Assembly: GCA_964610385.1 (NCBI GenBank)
Contig: CAZSXW010000010.1
Location: 1 to 64,000, forward strand
DNA length: 64,000 nucleotides
Origin: CAZBSE01 sp964610385
Lineage (GTDB): Bacteria > Actinomycetota > Humimicrobiia > Humimicrobiales > Humimicrobiaceae
Direction of reading: 5' to 3'
Both the position numbers and the translations under genes were made by a program. Below are positions 7,812 through 18,300 of this stretch, in pieces. Under the pieces are notes generated by a model, which saw nothing but the letters and a program-made list of their open reading frames with translations, made no database searches and was not told the origin of the DNA. Every line of letters begins with the position of its first letter. Within the stretch, counting starts at the first letter, position 1.

Positions 7812-9269
7812 CTACAGTTTAGGCTTTCTGTCAAAACCTATTGCCTCCTCCAGCCTGCGCGCCGTCCTGAGTACATTGTCCTCGCGCAGTACGTTACCTA
7901 TTATCTGTACTCCTATGGGAAGCCCGTCTCCCGACAGCCCGGCAGGGATCGATACAGCTGGCAGCCCCGCCAGATTTACCGGTATGGTGCAGATATCCGA
8001 TAGGTACATAGTCAGTGGATCTTCTATCTTCTCGCCGATCTTAAAGGCAGTAGTGGGCGATGTAGGGGAGACAAGTACATCGTACTTCTTAAAAGCTTTT
8101 TTAAAATCGTTTATTATTAAAGTCCTTACTTTCTGCGCTTTTTCATAATAAGCGTCATAATATCCGGCCGACAGGCAGTAAGTCCCTATCATTATCCTTC
8201 TTTTTACCTCGTTTCCAAACCCTTCCGCCCTGCTCCTGCGGTACATCTTCCGCAGCGTCTTCTGGTCCATGTTCCTGTATCCGTACCTCACCCCGTCAAA
8301 TCTAGAAAGGTTAGAGCTTGCCTCGGAAGGGGCTATAATATAATAGACACTGAGTGCGTATTCCAGGCTGGGTAGTGATATCTCTTCGACACTGCCGCCC
8401 ATCTCCTCTATCATCTTAAGGGCTGCCTCGACTGCTTCCTTGACTTCCCGGTCTATTCCCTCCACCATAAGCTCCCTGGGTACTCCTACTCTCAGGCCTT
8501 TTATATCCTGATTCAGACACTTCTTATAGTCAGGGGCCTCTCCGCTTATCGAAGTGGAATCATTTTTATCATGCCCGCAGATGACATTCAGCAGTGCCGC
8601 ACAGTCTTCTACATCCCTGGTAAGCGGGCCTATCTGGTCCAGGGAAGAGGCAAATGCCACAAGGCCGTATCTTGAAACCATTCCGTAGGTAGGCTTAAAA
8701 CCAACCACCCCGCACAGGGAGGCAGGCTGTCTTATCGAACCTCCTGTGTCCGACCCGATAGAGCATATGGCTTCCCCCGCTGCAACGCAGGCCGCAGGAC
8801 CTCCGCTTGATCCTCCGGGTACCCTGCTTGTATCCCAGGGATTCCTGACCGGCCCGAAATGGGAGTTCTCATTTGACGAGCCCATTGCAAACTCGTCCAT
8901 ATTTGCTTTTCCAATCAGAACATAGTCCTGTTTTTCAAGCTTCTCTATCACAGTGGCATTATATATCGGTATATAGTTTTCCAATATTTTTGACGCACAG
9001 GTGGTGGTGACACCTTTGGTGCATATATTGTCCTTAACCGTCAGAGGTATACCGGTAAAGTCAGAGATCTTACCGCCGCCGCTTATAAGTTTATCGACCT
9101 CTGCCGCTTTTTTAAGGGCGCTTTTCTTTTCCAGCCTGATATAGGAATTGAGCTTCTCTTCCACCGCCTCGATTCTGGAATAAACGCTTTCCGTTATCTC
9201 GGTACTGGATATCTCCTTTTTTCTAAGCTTATCATTCAACTGATGCGCGGTAAGATAATTTATATTCAA
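7812..9269 (-). CDS. gatA: Aspartyl/glutamyl-tRNA amidotransferase subunit A
   Basis: GatA is the glutaminase/amidase subunit of GatCAB; it releases ammonia from glutamine for transfer to the aminoacyl-tRNA. The amidase signature is clear: VKDNICTKG (catalytic Lys), then GGSSGGPAACVAAGEA and SIGSDTGGSIRQPA, which supply the Ser-cis-Ser-Lys triad. Length (485 residues) is typical. The start is a TTG at 9269 rather than ATG, supported by a strong GGGAGGGG ribosome site a few bases upstream and by alignment of MNINYLTAHQL with the family N-terminus. It lies 12 bp after gatC and is surely co-transcribed with it. Confidence 0.96.
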   Translation of the reverse strand: MNINYLTAHQLNDKLRKKEISSTEITESVYSRIEAVEEKLNSYIRLEKKSALKKAAEVDKLISGGGKISDFTGIPLTVKDNICTKGVTTTCASKILENYIPIYNATVIEKLEKQDYVLIGKANMDEFAMGSSNENSHFGPVRNPWDTSRVPGGSSGGPAACVAAGEAICSIGSDTGGSIRQPASLCGVVGFKPTYGMVSRYGLVAFASSLDQIGPLTRDVEDCAALLNVICGHDKNDSTSISGEAPDYKKCLNQDIKGLRVGVPRELMVEGIDREVKEAVEAALKMIEEMGGSVEEISLPSLEYALSVYYIIAPSEASSNLSRFDGVRYGYRNMDQKTLRKMYRRSRAEGFGNEVKRRIMIGTYCLSAGYYDAYYEKAQKVRTLIINDFKKAFKKYDVLVSPTSPTTAFKIGEKIEDPLTMYLSDICTIPVNLAGLPAVSIPAGLSGDGLPIGVQIIGNVLREDNVLRTARRLEEAIGFDRKPKL

Positions 9270-9281
9270 AACCCCTCCCTG

Positions 9282-9569
9282 CTAATCTATTTTCGGAACT
9301 TTAAAGCCGCCGCTTTCTCTGTCAGGTGCATTTTCCAGTGCAGACTCCTGTGAAACCGATTCCCTGGTTACATCTTCCCTGTAGACATTCTTTACATCCA
9401 GTACGTGTGATGTGGGCGGGACTCCTTTGGTATCTGCACTGCCTATGTTTGCTATATGGTCAAGTATCCTAATCAGCTGAGAAGTAAATTTTTCCACCTC
9501 TTTATCGCCGAACTCCAGCTCGGCCAGCCTGGCGACATATCTTACATCATCTTTGGAAATCTTTTCCAT
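9282..9569 (-). CDS. gatC: Aspartyl/glutamyl-tRNA amidotransferase subunit C
   Basis: GatC is the small subunit that wraps around and stabilises GatA in the GatCAB complex. The 95-residue protein shows the family pattern: VRYVARLAELEF near the start, the helix region LIRILDHIANIGSADTKGVPPTSHVLDVKNVYREDV, and the C-terminal ENAPDRESGGFKVPKID. It is the promoter-proximal gene of gatC-gatA-gatB. AGGGGAGA (5' to 3') precedes the ATG at a suitable distance. Confidence 0.95.
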   Translation of the reverse strand: MEKISKDDVRYVARLAELEFGDKEVEKFTSQLIRILDHIANIGSADTKGVPPTSHVLDVKNVYREDVTRESVSQESALENAPDRESGGFKVPKID

Positions 9570-9641
9570 CAGTCTCCCCTTTAAAACAAAGGTAATTTAA
9601 AACCGGATTTAAAATAACATTTTAGCAAAGATTTTACCCCT

Positions 9642-10415
9642 TTAATATAATTTTATAATCTCAAGTTCTCCCAGCAGGATAAGTATTAAGATAAGATTAT
9701 ATACCCCGTGAAGGAAGATCGCCGGTATAAGTGACTTTGTCTTCTCGAACATATAGGCCAGTATCCAGCCGATGATCATAAGGGGTATAAAACTGTATAT
9801 TTCCAGGTGCACTGCGGCAAACAGCAGGGAAGATAGAAATAGCCCGGCGTTGACCCCCCAGCTCTTCTTAAAAGCTGAATATAAAAAACCCCTGAAAAAG
9901 ACCTCCTCGCTGAACGGGGCGATCAATGTCACCACTACAAGCAGGATATTGCTTGACAGACTTCTATTTCTGACCAGCACCTCTATCTTGCTGGAAGGTG
10001 CCTCTATGGAAAAAAGCGAGTTCATCAGAAACACATACAGGAAACTTACCAGAAATATTGCCAGCAGGGCAAGGAAGGAATACCATACGGTCTTACCGAT
10101 ACTGTAATATCTCAAGCCCAGGTCCCTCAAGTGCGACTTTCTGCGGTGTATGGCAAAATACCACACCACTCCCAGCATCAGTACTATCTGAACCCCGTAA
10201 AGAACGGAAAAACTTATATTGCTTATATTGGAAGAATTAAAAAATTCCCTGTCACCGAAGATTTCAACCAGTTTTATAGAGCCGAAATAAACCGCTACCA
10301 GAACCGCTGTCAGAAATACAAGTGCTATCAGGGCATCAAATGCATTCCACTTTACATTTAAAACATTACTTTCCTCGCTGGATCTATCCGTATCTCTCCG
10401 TGTATTAAATCGCAT
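9642..10415 (-). CDS. CPBP-family intramembrane glutamic endopeptidase (CAAX protease-like)
   Basis: A polytopic membrane protein of 257 residues with the three ABI/CPBP motifs: EEVFFR (Glu170-Glu171, Arg175), FAAVH (His203) and HGVYN (His236, Asn240). These residues form the active site of Rce1-like intramembrane proteases. At least six hydrophobic segments are apparent. Family members process prenylated proteins, bacteriocin-related peptides or membrane regulators; the substrate here is unknown. It starts 21 bp downstream of ligA and may share its transcript, while a 72-bp spacer separates it from gatC. The nearby ligase gives no functional clue. Family call is strong, role open. Confidence 0.85.
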   Translation of the reverse strand: MRFNTRRDTDRSSEESNVLNVKWNAFDALIALVFLTAVLVAVYFGSIKLVEIFGDREFFNSSNISNISFSVLYGVQIVLMLGVVWYFAIHRRKSHLRDLGLRYYSIGKTVWYSFLALLAIFLVSFLYVFLMNSLFSIEAPSSKIEVLVRNRSLSSNILLVVVTLIAPFSEEVFFRGFLYSAFKKSWGVNAGLFLSSLLFAAVHLEIYSFIPLMIIGWILAYMFEKTKSLIPAIFLHGVYNLILILILLGELEIIKLY

Positions 10416-10436
10416 ATGTGAAAACCTTCAAATCTG

Positions 10437-12503
10437 TCAATCCTTGATCATTTTCTTAAATTCTTCTTCGGATATTATTTTGATACCCAGTTTTTTAGCA
10501 TCATCCATCTTGCTGCCCGGGCTCTCTCCCGCAAGTACCATATCGGTCCCTCTGCTCACACTGGAAGTAACCCTGCCTCCGAAACCTTCTATGATCCGGC
10601 TGGCCTCACTCCTGGAAAATCCCTCAAGCTTTCCGGTAAGGACAAAGGTCTTCCCGGAAAAAGCTTCTTTTTCTTCCACCTTTTTCCGCTTCGAGCTTAG
10701 ATTTACCCCAGCATTTTTCAGCTTTTCTATTATCTTGCGGTTCTGCTCCTGCTTAAAAAATGTGACTATGCTCTGGGCTATCTTGGGCCCTATTTCCTTT
10801 ATTTTTTCAATTTCGCCGTAGCCCGCACTCATAAGGCTGTCAAGGTTTGGAAACACTGCTGCGAGGACATTTGCTGTATGAGAGCCCACGTATCTTATCC
10901 CCATTGCAAAAAGCACTCTTGAAAGGGGCTTTTTCTTGCTTTCCTCTATTGCGCTGGCCAGGTTTTTGGTTGATTTCTCCTTGAAGTTTTCCAGAGATAA
11001 GATATCTTCATATTTAAGGTAATAAATATCTGCCGCGTCCCCAATAAGCTTTCCAGCCAGCAGTTTTTCCACCACGGCCGGACCCAGCCCCTCTATATCC
11101 ATCGCGCCTTTCGATGCAAAGTGGACTATCCTTTCATACTGCTGTGCCGGACAGGCCATCGATGTACACCTCAGCGCCACTTCGCCTTCCGGCTTTACCA
11201 CATCAGAACCGCATACCGGACATTTTGCGGGCATCTTAAATTTCCTCTGGCTTGAGTCTCTTCTTTCCTTTATCACCTTTACGATCTCCGGTATCACATC
11301 CCCCGCCTTGTGCACCACCACCCAGTCTCCTATCTTAACGTCCTTTCTTCTTATCTCATCCTCATTATGAAGGGTAGCATGAGAGATTGTGGAACCCGCC
11401 ACCGTAACCGGCTCCAATACTGCCACAGGAGTAAGCGCCCCGGTTCTCCCCACACTTACTTTAATATCCAATATCTTTGTCACTTCCTCCTCGGGCGGGA
11501 ACTTGTAGGCGATCGCCCACCTGGGATTTCTGGAGGTCTGGCCCAGCTTCTGCTGATAGGAGAAATCATTTACTTTTATCACGATACCGTCTGTTTCATA
11601 AGACAGGTCCTTCCTCCTGGTTTCCCAGCTTTCTATATACTTCTTCAACTGGTCAAGACTTGCTGCCTTTCCTATATGAGGATTGGTCTTAAAACCGACA
11701 TCCGATAGGTATTTTAACATCCGGTAATGGGTTAATATATCAAGCTCTGGCGGAAAGACTGCTCCGTAAATAAAGATATTTAATTTCCTTTCCGCTGTTT
11801 TTCTGGGGTCGATCTGCCTCAGCGAACCCGCAGCAGCATTTCTGGGATTGGCAAAAGTGGCAAGCCCTTCCTCTTCCCTGACGGTATTTATTCTTTTAAA
11901 CTCACCTTTTGCCAGATATACTTCTCCTCTTACTTCAAGCCTTGCCGGTATCTTTTCTCCATCTTTTTTAAAAAGTTTTAAAGGGATGGCTTTAATAGTC
12001 TTGAGGTTCGAGGTTATATCCTCGCCTATTACCCCATCTCCCCTGGTGGCACCCCTTACAAACCTGCCGCTCTCATACGTTAGAGAGACCGCCGAACCGT
12101 CTATTTTGAGCTCACAGACAAACTCTACTTCTCCTCCGCTTTTTCCCAGATCCTTGTATACCCTGGTAATAAAATCCTCGAGTTCCCCGAAGTCGAATAC
12201 GTCCTGGAGGCTGAGCATCTTCTCTCCGTGCTCCACAGTGGAAAAACCTCCTTCTATGGGGGCGCCTATCCTCTGCGTGGGGGAATCATCTGTCACCAGT
12301 TCGGGAAACTTTTTTTCCAGCAGGGTCAGGTTCTTAAGCAGCATATCATATTGGTGGTCGCTTATAATGGGGCTGTCTTTTATATAGTAATAGTAATTGT
12401 GCCTGTTAAGCTCGTCCCTCAGATTCTCTGCTGCCCGCTCCGCCTCTACTCTGCTTATGTTTTTAATATCTAATTTGAGGAGCTCCTCTAATTCCATTTC
12501 CAT
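10437..12503 (-). CDS. ligA: NAD-dependent DNA ligase
   Basis: LigA seals nicks during replication and repair using NAD as adenylate donor. The 688-residue protein has the full domain order. Domain Ia carries the HNYYYYIKDSPIISDHQYD NAD-binding segment. The adenylation motif is ELKIDGSAVSLTY with catalytic Lys, followed by the OB fold. The Cys4 zinc finger is CPVCG...CTSMACPAQ. Helix-hairpin-helix repeats precede a C-terminal BRCT domain (FSGKTFVLTGKLEGFSRSEA). Length is typical. The first ATG at 12503 is used, though a second Met two codons on is equally possible. About 120 bp of AT-rich sequence upstream contains no further gene. Confidence 0.97.
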   Translation of the reverse strand: MEMELEELLKLDIKNISRVEAERAAENLRDELNRHNYYYYIKDSPIISDHQYDMLLKNLTLLEKKFPELVTDDSPTQRIGAPIEGGFSTVEHGEKMLSLQDVFDFGELEDFITRVYKDLGKSGGEVEFVCELKIDGSAVSLTYESGRFVRGATRGDGVIGEDITSNLKTIKAIPLKLFKKDGEKIPARLEVRGEVYLAKGEFKRINTVREEEGLATFANPRNAAAGSLRQIDPRKTAERKLNIFIYGAVFPPELDILTHYRMLKYLSDVGFKTNPHIGKAASLDQLKKYIESWETRRKDLSYETDGIVIKVNDFSYQQKLGQTSRNPRWAIAYKFPPEEEVTKILDIKVSVGRTGALTPVAVLEPVTVAGSTISHATLHNEDEIRRKDVKIGDWVVVHKAGDVIPEIVKVIKERRDSSQRKFKMPAKCPVCGSDVVKPEGEVALRCTSMACPAQQYERIVHFASKGAMDIEGLGPAVVEKLLAGKLIGDAADIYYLKYEDILSLENFKEKSTKNLASAIEESKKKPLSRVLFAMGIRYVGSHTANVLAAVFPNLDSLMSAGYGEIEKIKEIGPKIAQSIVTFFKQEQNRKIIEKLKNAGVNLSSKRKKVEEKEAFSGKTFVLTGKLEGFSRSEASRIIEGFGGRVTSSVSRGTDMVLAGESPGSKMDDAKKLGIKIISEEEFKKMIKD

Positions 12504-12625
12504 GTCTTTTAAGTAATTTATTCTGTCTATTTGATTATACAGATTATTATTTTCATAGTTAAGTACTAAAAAAGATTTTAATAATTCCTGCAGTGGAGTA
12601 TTTATATTATCTACGGAGTCTCAAT

Positions 12626-13207
12626 CTAAGACTCGAGTAAATATTCAAGGTCGTACTGCCCGTAAACTCTTTCCTTCTCTTCTTCCGCCTCTCGGAGCCA
12701 GTAGCTTCTCTCCTGGTATGCTCTATCGATCTCCCCTTTATCAAAAGTCGAATAACGACCGCTTTTGTAATATAAAAGAACCTGGCCTACGGCCTCAATA
12801 TCACTTTCCAGAAATTTCATCTCAAACTCATAATAATCCTCCAGCGGCGCGGGGATGTACATCTGGCTTAAATCCTCTTTTAATCCCTTGGAGGCATTAA
12901 TCCTCTGCTGGGTTATCTCTTTTAATTCACTGGTATTTGAAATCTGCAAATCCAGCTTCTCCGATAATTCACCGACCTCAGCAGTAAATTCATCCTTCAG
13001 TGCCCTGTAATCCTGGTCAAATTCCGCTATTTCCCTGGCTTCGGCGGATCTTATCTCTTCCAGCATTTCCTTTTCTCTCCTGGCATCTTCTTCTGCCAGC
13101 CTTGCCGCCTCTATTTTGGCCTCCTCTACCAAATAGACGTTGCAGCTTACAAGTATAATTATTACTGTTATTACTGCTGTCAGGATTATTTTTTCTTTAA
13201 TCTTCAT
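12626..13207 (-). CDS. Membrane-anchored coiled-coil protein of the first sortase locus
   Basis: A protein of about 193 residues with one N-terminal hydrophobic segment (IILTAVITVIIILVSCNVYLV) followed by a long charged helical region rich in Glu, Ala, Arg and Lys (about residues 25-110), predicted as coiled coil. A short globular-looking C-terminus is rich in Tyr and Glu. No catalytic motif or LPXTG signal is visible. The frame could begin at a GTG at 13213, but the ATG at 13207 has GGAG at better spacing. Its 5' end overlaps the 3' end of the sortase gene, so the two are translationally coupled; it may be an envelope partner or a spacer protein for that sortase. Function unknown. Confidence 0.6.
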   Translation of the reverse strand: MKIKEKIILTAVITVIIILVSCNVYLVEEAKIEAARLAEEDARREKEMLEEIRSAEAREIAEFDQDYRALKDEFTAEVGELSEKLDLQISNTSELKEITQQRINASKGLKEDLSQMYIPAPLEDYYEFEMKFLESDIEAVGQVLLYYKSGRYSTFDKGEIDRAYQERSYWLREAEEEKERVYGQYDLEYLLES

Positions 13208-13916
13208 AACCACTCTCCCCGGTAAAATCCCATTCCAGGGGATATAGGTTTACAAGTTCCGCTATGATAATAAACCTCTTTGCAGCGGAATATTTAGGAT
13301 GGCAGGTGGTAAGCAGAAGTTCCCTCTTGTAAGACCCTTCAAGCACATAAACATCTTCAGGATTTACAATATTCTGGCCTTTAACCGCATAAGCAAATAC
13401 TTCACCACTCATGGTCTCAAGATAAATAAGGTCACCATACACAAGCTCGTCAATCCTTGAGAAAGGCGAACCATAAGTCGTTCTATGACCTGAAATGGTA
13501 CATCTGCCTATATCTCCGGGAAGCGGGGTCTCCTCAATATGTCCTGGCCCCTGCTTCAATGTCTGGTCGTCGGAACCTTCATATGAGACCCACTCAAGAT
13601 CGATTTTAGGAATTGACAATTTAAGCGGGAAAAAATCTTCCGCAGTCAGCCTTTTGTAATCCATCGCTCCTTCCTTATCAGCAGTAATGTCATAAGGAGG
13701 ATAGTCTTTTTCAACCATTTTATCGGAGTCAGCTACACTCTCATCTGACAGAGCCTGTTTTTGGCTCTCCCATAAAGCCAGCTGGGCTTGCCTATCTTTT
13801 TCAACTAAATAAGTCGCAACAATCAGGTAGACTAAAAATATAATACAGGCAGACATAAAAACATACATTATGGCTAGTACTATTTTTAATCTTTTGGATT
13901 TTAACTTCTTGGTCAT
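13197..13916 (-). CDS. Sortase, class E-like
   Basis: A 239-residue membrane-anchored transpeptidase expected to attach LPXTG-type proteins to the cell wall or polymerise them. Visible are one N-terminal membrane segment (about 11-35), a linker, and the sortase barrel. The catalytic residues are His144 in ISGHRTTYGSPF, Cys205 in LLTTCHPKYS, and Arg214. The GHRTTYG-PF..IDEL signature is that of actinobacterial class E or related sortases. A degraded rhodanese gene ends 26 bp upstream, and a coiled-coil membrane protein gene overlaps its 3' end. Likely substrates are the two LPFTG adhesins 2-11 kb away, though a second sortase exists there too. No c-di-GMP-type leader precedes this copy. Confidence 0.88.
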   Translation of the reverse strand: MTKKLKSKRLKIVLAIMYVFMSACIIFLVYLIVATYLVEKDRQAQLALWESQKQALSDESVADSDKMVEKDYPPYDITADKEGAMDYKRLTAEDFFPLKLSIPKIDLEWVSYEGSDDQTLKQGPGHIEETPLPGDIGRCTISGHRTTYGSPFSRIDELVYGDLIYLETMSGEVFAYAVKGQNIVNPEDVYVLEGSYKRELLLTTCHPKYSAAKRFIIIAELVNLYPLEWDFTGESGYED

Positions 13917-13942
13917 TTTAAAATGCCAAATTTATTAGAAGC

Positions 13943-14403
13943 TTAATTGTTTTCTATTACAACTGGGTATTCTTTTTCTATCCATTCAAGAATTCCACCA
14001 ATGTCATAAACATATTTAAAACCATTCTCCACTAGTATATTTGCTGCATTTCTACTTCTGATGCCAGAATGACAATAAGTAATTATAGGTCTATTTTTAG
14101 GTAAGTTCATTCAATCTGCTGCCAAGTTCTTAAATCGGAATCATTACTGCTTCTTTAATATGTCCCTCATTGAACGCGTCAATCGTCCTCACATCTAAGA
14201 TTAAATAATCCTGATCATTATTTATAATTTCATAAACTTCTTCAACAGAAATTTTATTAACTTCTGAATCTATTTCTTCCGTAGCTGCTGTTTCCTCTAT
14301 GTTTATCTCGACATTAGTTTCCGCTTCCACTAATAATAGTAAGGCTTAAAAATACAAAAGCTATTATTATATTCAAAATGAGATATAAACTGTTATTTAT
14401 CAT
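13943..14403 (-). pseudogene. Degraded secreted rhodanese-domain gene
   Basis: Read on the minus strand, an ATG at 14403 starts a hydrophobic signal-like peptide (MINNSLYLILNIIIAFVFLS). The frame then shifts, near 14335, into an acidic linker and a rhodanese domain (ISVEEVYEIINNDQDYLILDVRT...). An in-frame TAA at 14130-14132 replaces the Asn expected after IPI, and a further shift near 14100 leads to the active-site loop YCHSGIRSRN and a normal domain end (EWIEKEYPVVIENN). So all parts of one rhodanese are present in three frames with one stop. The segment is closely similar to the first rhodanese domain of the sortase-rhodanese fusion 12 kb away. It is almost certainly a decaying paralogue; sequencing indels alone would not explain the stop codon. 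Confidence 0.72.
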
Positions 14404-14720
14404 ACTTTTATCATCATCGTCAATTTATTAATTAATCTATATTACAATAACAATTATAATCAATAAATGTTAAAGATAAATAAATTTTATAAATTAAATT
14501 AATAATGATAATATTTTCGTTATGAACGAGAAGAATTCTTGAAAACACTGACTGCCCTTCACTTGTTCTATCTACTTGCACTCCAAAATATTTCTCTACA
14601 AGGAGACTCGTCATATTTTCCAGAATAATTGAGTAACCGATATTTAAAAATATAGACCTGTTTATATTTATACTGTAAAATCTATATTGTCTATAGTCAT
14701 AAAAAAGGAAGGAATTGCTA
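14404..14720. other. Intergenic region without a supported gene
   Basis: About 315 bp, very AT-rich, between the rhodanese pseudogene (minus) and the plus-strand membrane protein gene. A 60-codon open frame on the minus strand has no recognisable similarity, ribosome site or partner, and is not called. No riboswitch-like copy is present here. Confidence 0.5.
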
Positions 14721-15161
14721 ATGAATGATAATATTAAGAAAAAAAATAAAAAAAGTTATGGAAAGGCGTCATTTGTCTTTACCATATTAATTTTTGTATT
14801 AATAATAATTTTTTTCGGTATTTTTTCATGGCAAAACGGTATGATAAGGAATACGGTCCAACTATTAAAGTATAAAGATTCCTACCAAGCTGTATTTTTA
14901 ACTAATGGTCAGGCATATTTTGGAAACATCACTGAAATCACCAATGAGTATATAATCCTAGAAGAACCCTATTCTATTAAATTGCAACAAAAGCAAACAG
15001 ATGGAGAAGAAGAAACAGCACAATCAGAAGTAAAACTCCTGAGTATAGAGGATGAATTCTATAAACCAGTGGGTTATATGTTAATTAAAAAAAGTCAAAT
15101 AAACTTTATTGAAGAACTTCAAGATTCTTCACAGATTATTGAAATTATAGAAAATTATTAA
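14721..15161 (+). CDS. Single-pass membrane protein with an NGQxYFGxI motif, function unknown
   Basis: A 146-residue protein with a Lys-rich cytoplasmic N-terminus, one membrane helix (about residues 18-38) and an extracytoplasmic domain beginning YQAVFLTNGQAYFGNITEITNEYIILEEPYSI. The pattern VFLTNGQxYFGxI followed by a strand-rich segment occurs in small membrane proteins of several bacterial groups whose role is not known to me. The start is the ATG at 14721, which has AAGGAAGGA at good spacing; the frame also extends two codons upstream to a TTG. It is the only plus-strand gene in the sortase/adhesin island and ends at a strong bidirectional terminator shared with the first adhesin. Confidence 0.65.
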   Translation: MNDNIKKKNKKSYGKASFVFTILIFVLIIIFFGIFSWQNGMIRNTVQLLKYKDSYQAVFLTNGQAYFGNITEITNEYIILEEPYSIKLQQKQTDGEEETAQSEVKLLSIEDEFYKPVGYMLIKKSQINFIEELQDSSQIIEIIENY

Positions 15162-15217
15162 ATACTTTTTTGGAATTCAGAACAGATTTCTCTAGTAGAA
15201 TACCATTCATATTAATA

Positions 15218-15254
15218 ATAAGATAACCCAGATTTCTAATCTGGGTTATCTTAT
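15218..15254. terminator. Bidirectional intrinsic terminator between convergent genes
   Basis: A perfect 17-bp stem (left arm 15218-15234 containing GATAACCCAGATT, right arm 15238-15254) around a 3-base TCT loop. It lies between the convergent ends of the plus-strand membrane protein (15161) and the first adhesin (15312). Confidence 0.7.
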
Positions 15255-15311
15255 CTTTACTAATATTCTTTTTAAAAATTTATAAGCTATACAGCCTTAC
15301 AATCAATTAAC

Positions 15312-18300
15312 TTAATCCAGAATCTTAAATACCCAACCTTTATCCTTATCTTCAGATTCCTTTACTAACTTTTTTCTCTTAAATATAGAAACCATTAGTA
15401 GTACAAATCCTGCGATTACAGAAAAAATACCCGATATAGGAATAACAGGATTCATTCCCGTAAAAGGTAATTCCATAATACCTAGCACTTCTAGTGTCTC
15501 ATTTGACCTATTAAAACTGTATGACCGCTGTGCATTACTGACTACAATCCCTGTAATATCAGCCATCTGACCGTAACCTGCAGGAACAGTAGTCTCTGCA
15601 ATCCTATAGGTATCAAACGGAAGATTAGACCAGGTCACAGAACCGTTGCCAGTGATTCTTCTTTCTCCGCCTACTGCAGCTCCAGCCGAGTTATAAAGAG
15701 TAAACCCAGCAATATCCGTAGAAGCAAGACCGCTCTTAGTCAAAGTTATAGAACCGTAAACAGTGACTGTTCTTCCATTTGTCCTGCTAAAGCTGAAGTT
15801 CTTCTGCGCTGAACTTACTACTATTCCTGTAATATCAGCCATCTTAGAATATCCTCCCGGTACAGTAGTCTCTTCAATCCTATAGGTATCAAATGGGAGA
15901 TTTGTCCAGCTTACTGATCCATTTCCTGTAACAGTCTTTTCTCCAGTTACTGCAGCTCCACTGGAGTTATAAAGGGTAAATCCTGCTACATCTTTAGAAT
16001 TAAGGCCGCTCTTAGTCAAAGTTATAGAACCATAATCACTTTCTTTTACATTATCCCTACTGAAGGTGTAAATCTGCTGGGCTGCTCCTACTATAATATT
16101 AGTGATATCAGCAATTGGAGTATAGCCTACTGGTGTGGTAGTTTCCACAATCTTATAGGTATCCCAGGAGAGATTATCCCAGATTATAGATCCATTTCCT
16201 GTAACAGTCTTTTCTGCGCCAACAGCGGCTCCACTTGAATCGTACAAGGTAAATCCTGCAGTATCCGTAGCATCAAGACCGGTCTTATTAAGAGTTATTT
16301 CCCCAGGTATCCTTGGGTCTGCTATTTCTGTTAGAAGAGATGCTTTTGGATTATCTTTATCTATAGTAACATAAGCATCCGGTGCCAGTAGATACCCTTG
16401 TGGTGCTACTGTTTCTCTCACCCTATAAGTTCCGAATTCAAGGTTAGTCCATTTATGATATCCTCCAGAACCAGGACTTAAAGTAACAGTATCAATTAAA
16501 ATCCAGGATCCCTCTTTCCATAGTTCAAAAGTTGAGCCTTCCAATTTAGCACCATTTGTTTTATCAGTCTTTTGAATTTCAATTTCACCCAGTTCAGGAG
16601 TATTAACTGCACTTAAAGTATAGATTAGTTGCTCACCTGCTCCGGTTCCAATGTTATATGGACCTGAAGGAGTAACGGTTAATGTGTAATAATAGGTATT
16701 TGACGGATCAGGTGTTTCGGTTAAATTATATGTACCATATTTAAGATTCAACCATTCGGCTGTTGGATTGGCTACACTTACCGTATATGACTGACTGTAA
16801 CCTAAAGGGCCGCTAAGAGTAAATTCTACACTGTCCGTTCCCAGAAGGCCACTCTTTATCAATAAAACCTTGCCGTTAGGGGTATTTTCCAGAGCATCGG
16901 CAAGGGTAACCAGAGTTCCGNNNNNNNNNNNNNNNNNNNNNNNNNNNNNNNNNNNNNNNNNNNNNNNNNNNNNNNNNNNNNNNNNNNNNNNNNNNNNNNN
17001 NNNNNNNNNNNNNNNNNNNNTTAGCTCTCCATCAACGGAGAAGATGCCGATTACTGCTCCATCCAGAGCATTGCCGTCGTTGTCCTCTTTGTTGACTTTA
17101 ACCTTGCCGTTAGGGGTATTTTCCAGAGCATCGGCAAGGGTAACCAGAGTTCCGTCCTCGCTGGTGGTCACCGGATACCATCCGCTGTCACCTGTATATC
17201 CGCTAGGAGGAGTGATCTCATGAATATAATAAGTGGTGTCAAGATCAAGACCGGTAAAGGTAACGCTGCCGCCACTAGATGTCTGCCTGTCTACCTCAGA
17301 GCTTAGCTCTCCATCAACGGAGAAGATGCCGATTACTGCTCCATCCAGAGCATTGCCCTCGTTGTCCTCTTTGTTGACTTTAACCTTGCCGTAACAACTA
17401 TAATTCTTAAAATATATATCTTTAGATCCACAACCACCACAACGGCTATCTGATATTGTAACATTTCCAGAATTACCAGGGTAATAACTATAACCATTTA
17501 GAGAAAAACTGGTATTGTATCCAGTAGTAGTTTCAGTTATGGTGTAGGTATCAGGAGGAAGATTTTCAAAAGTAGCAGTTCCACTACCTGTTATGGTTAC
17601 TGAGCCTACATTGTTTGGGTCAGGAGATATGGTAAAAGTAAATACCTCATTTTCAGAAACTCCCTGACCAAGAATCTTATGGACTTCTATCTCTCCTTTG
17701 TGGCAGACATGACTCAGCACTAACCTAGCACCACACTGTGGTGCTAAGACCGTAGCACTTGCACTCAATAGTTTATCATCAGCAGAAGTTCCAATATAAA
17801 AATGCTGTGTACTTGTAAGTACTTTACTGGCAGTTACAGTAACTGTACCTGCGTTCTCGAAAGTTACTGTTAGAGTTCCAGCTGTCGGACTACCTGTTAA
17901 TTGATTCAGTATAAAATGCCATACTACTGGATCTGTCAAGCCCCCATCATCAGAATCCTCCTCAGGAAAAGTACTGCTATCAATAGGTAAAGATTGGCTT
18001 ATGAAAATATCAATAGGACAATTAGGAACCCAAATTATTGTTTCAGCTTTAGTAACATAAATATCTTTCGAATATGTCCCGCCATAACCATCATAATTGT
18101 CATAAATCTCTTCGAAACGATACCAATTATCCGTAGTTACTGGATAATAAATACATCCATTACTATCAGTGTATTTTGTATCCTGTAATACCCAACTATC
18201 ACCTATTTTTTTATAAATATTAAATTTTACATTTTTAAGCAGAGGTTCTCCCGTGTCCTTGACCCCATCATTATCATCATCGCCAAATTTATAAAGCTTT

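Noticed and set aside
14432..14614. 60-codon minus-strand open frame
   Set aside because: No ribosome site, no recognisable similarity and very AT-rich composition; probably chance.
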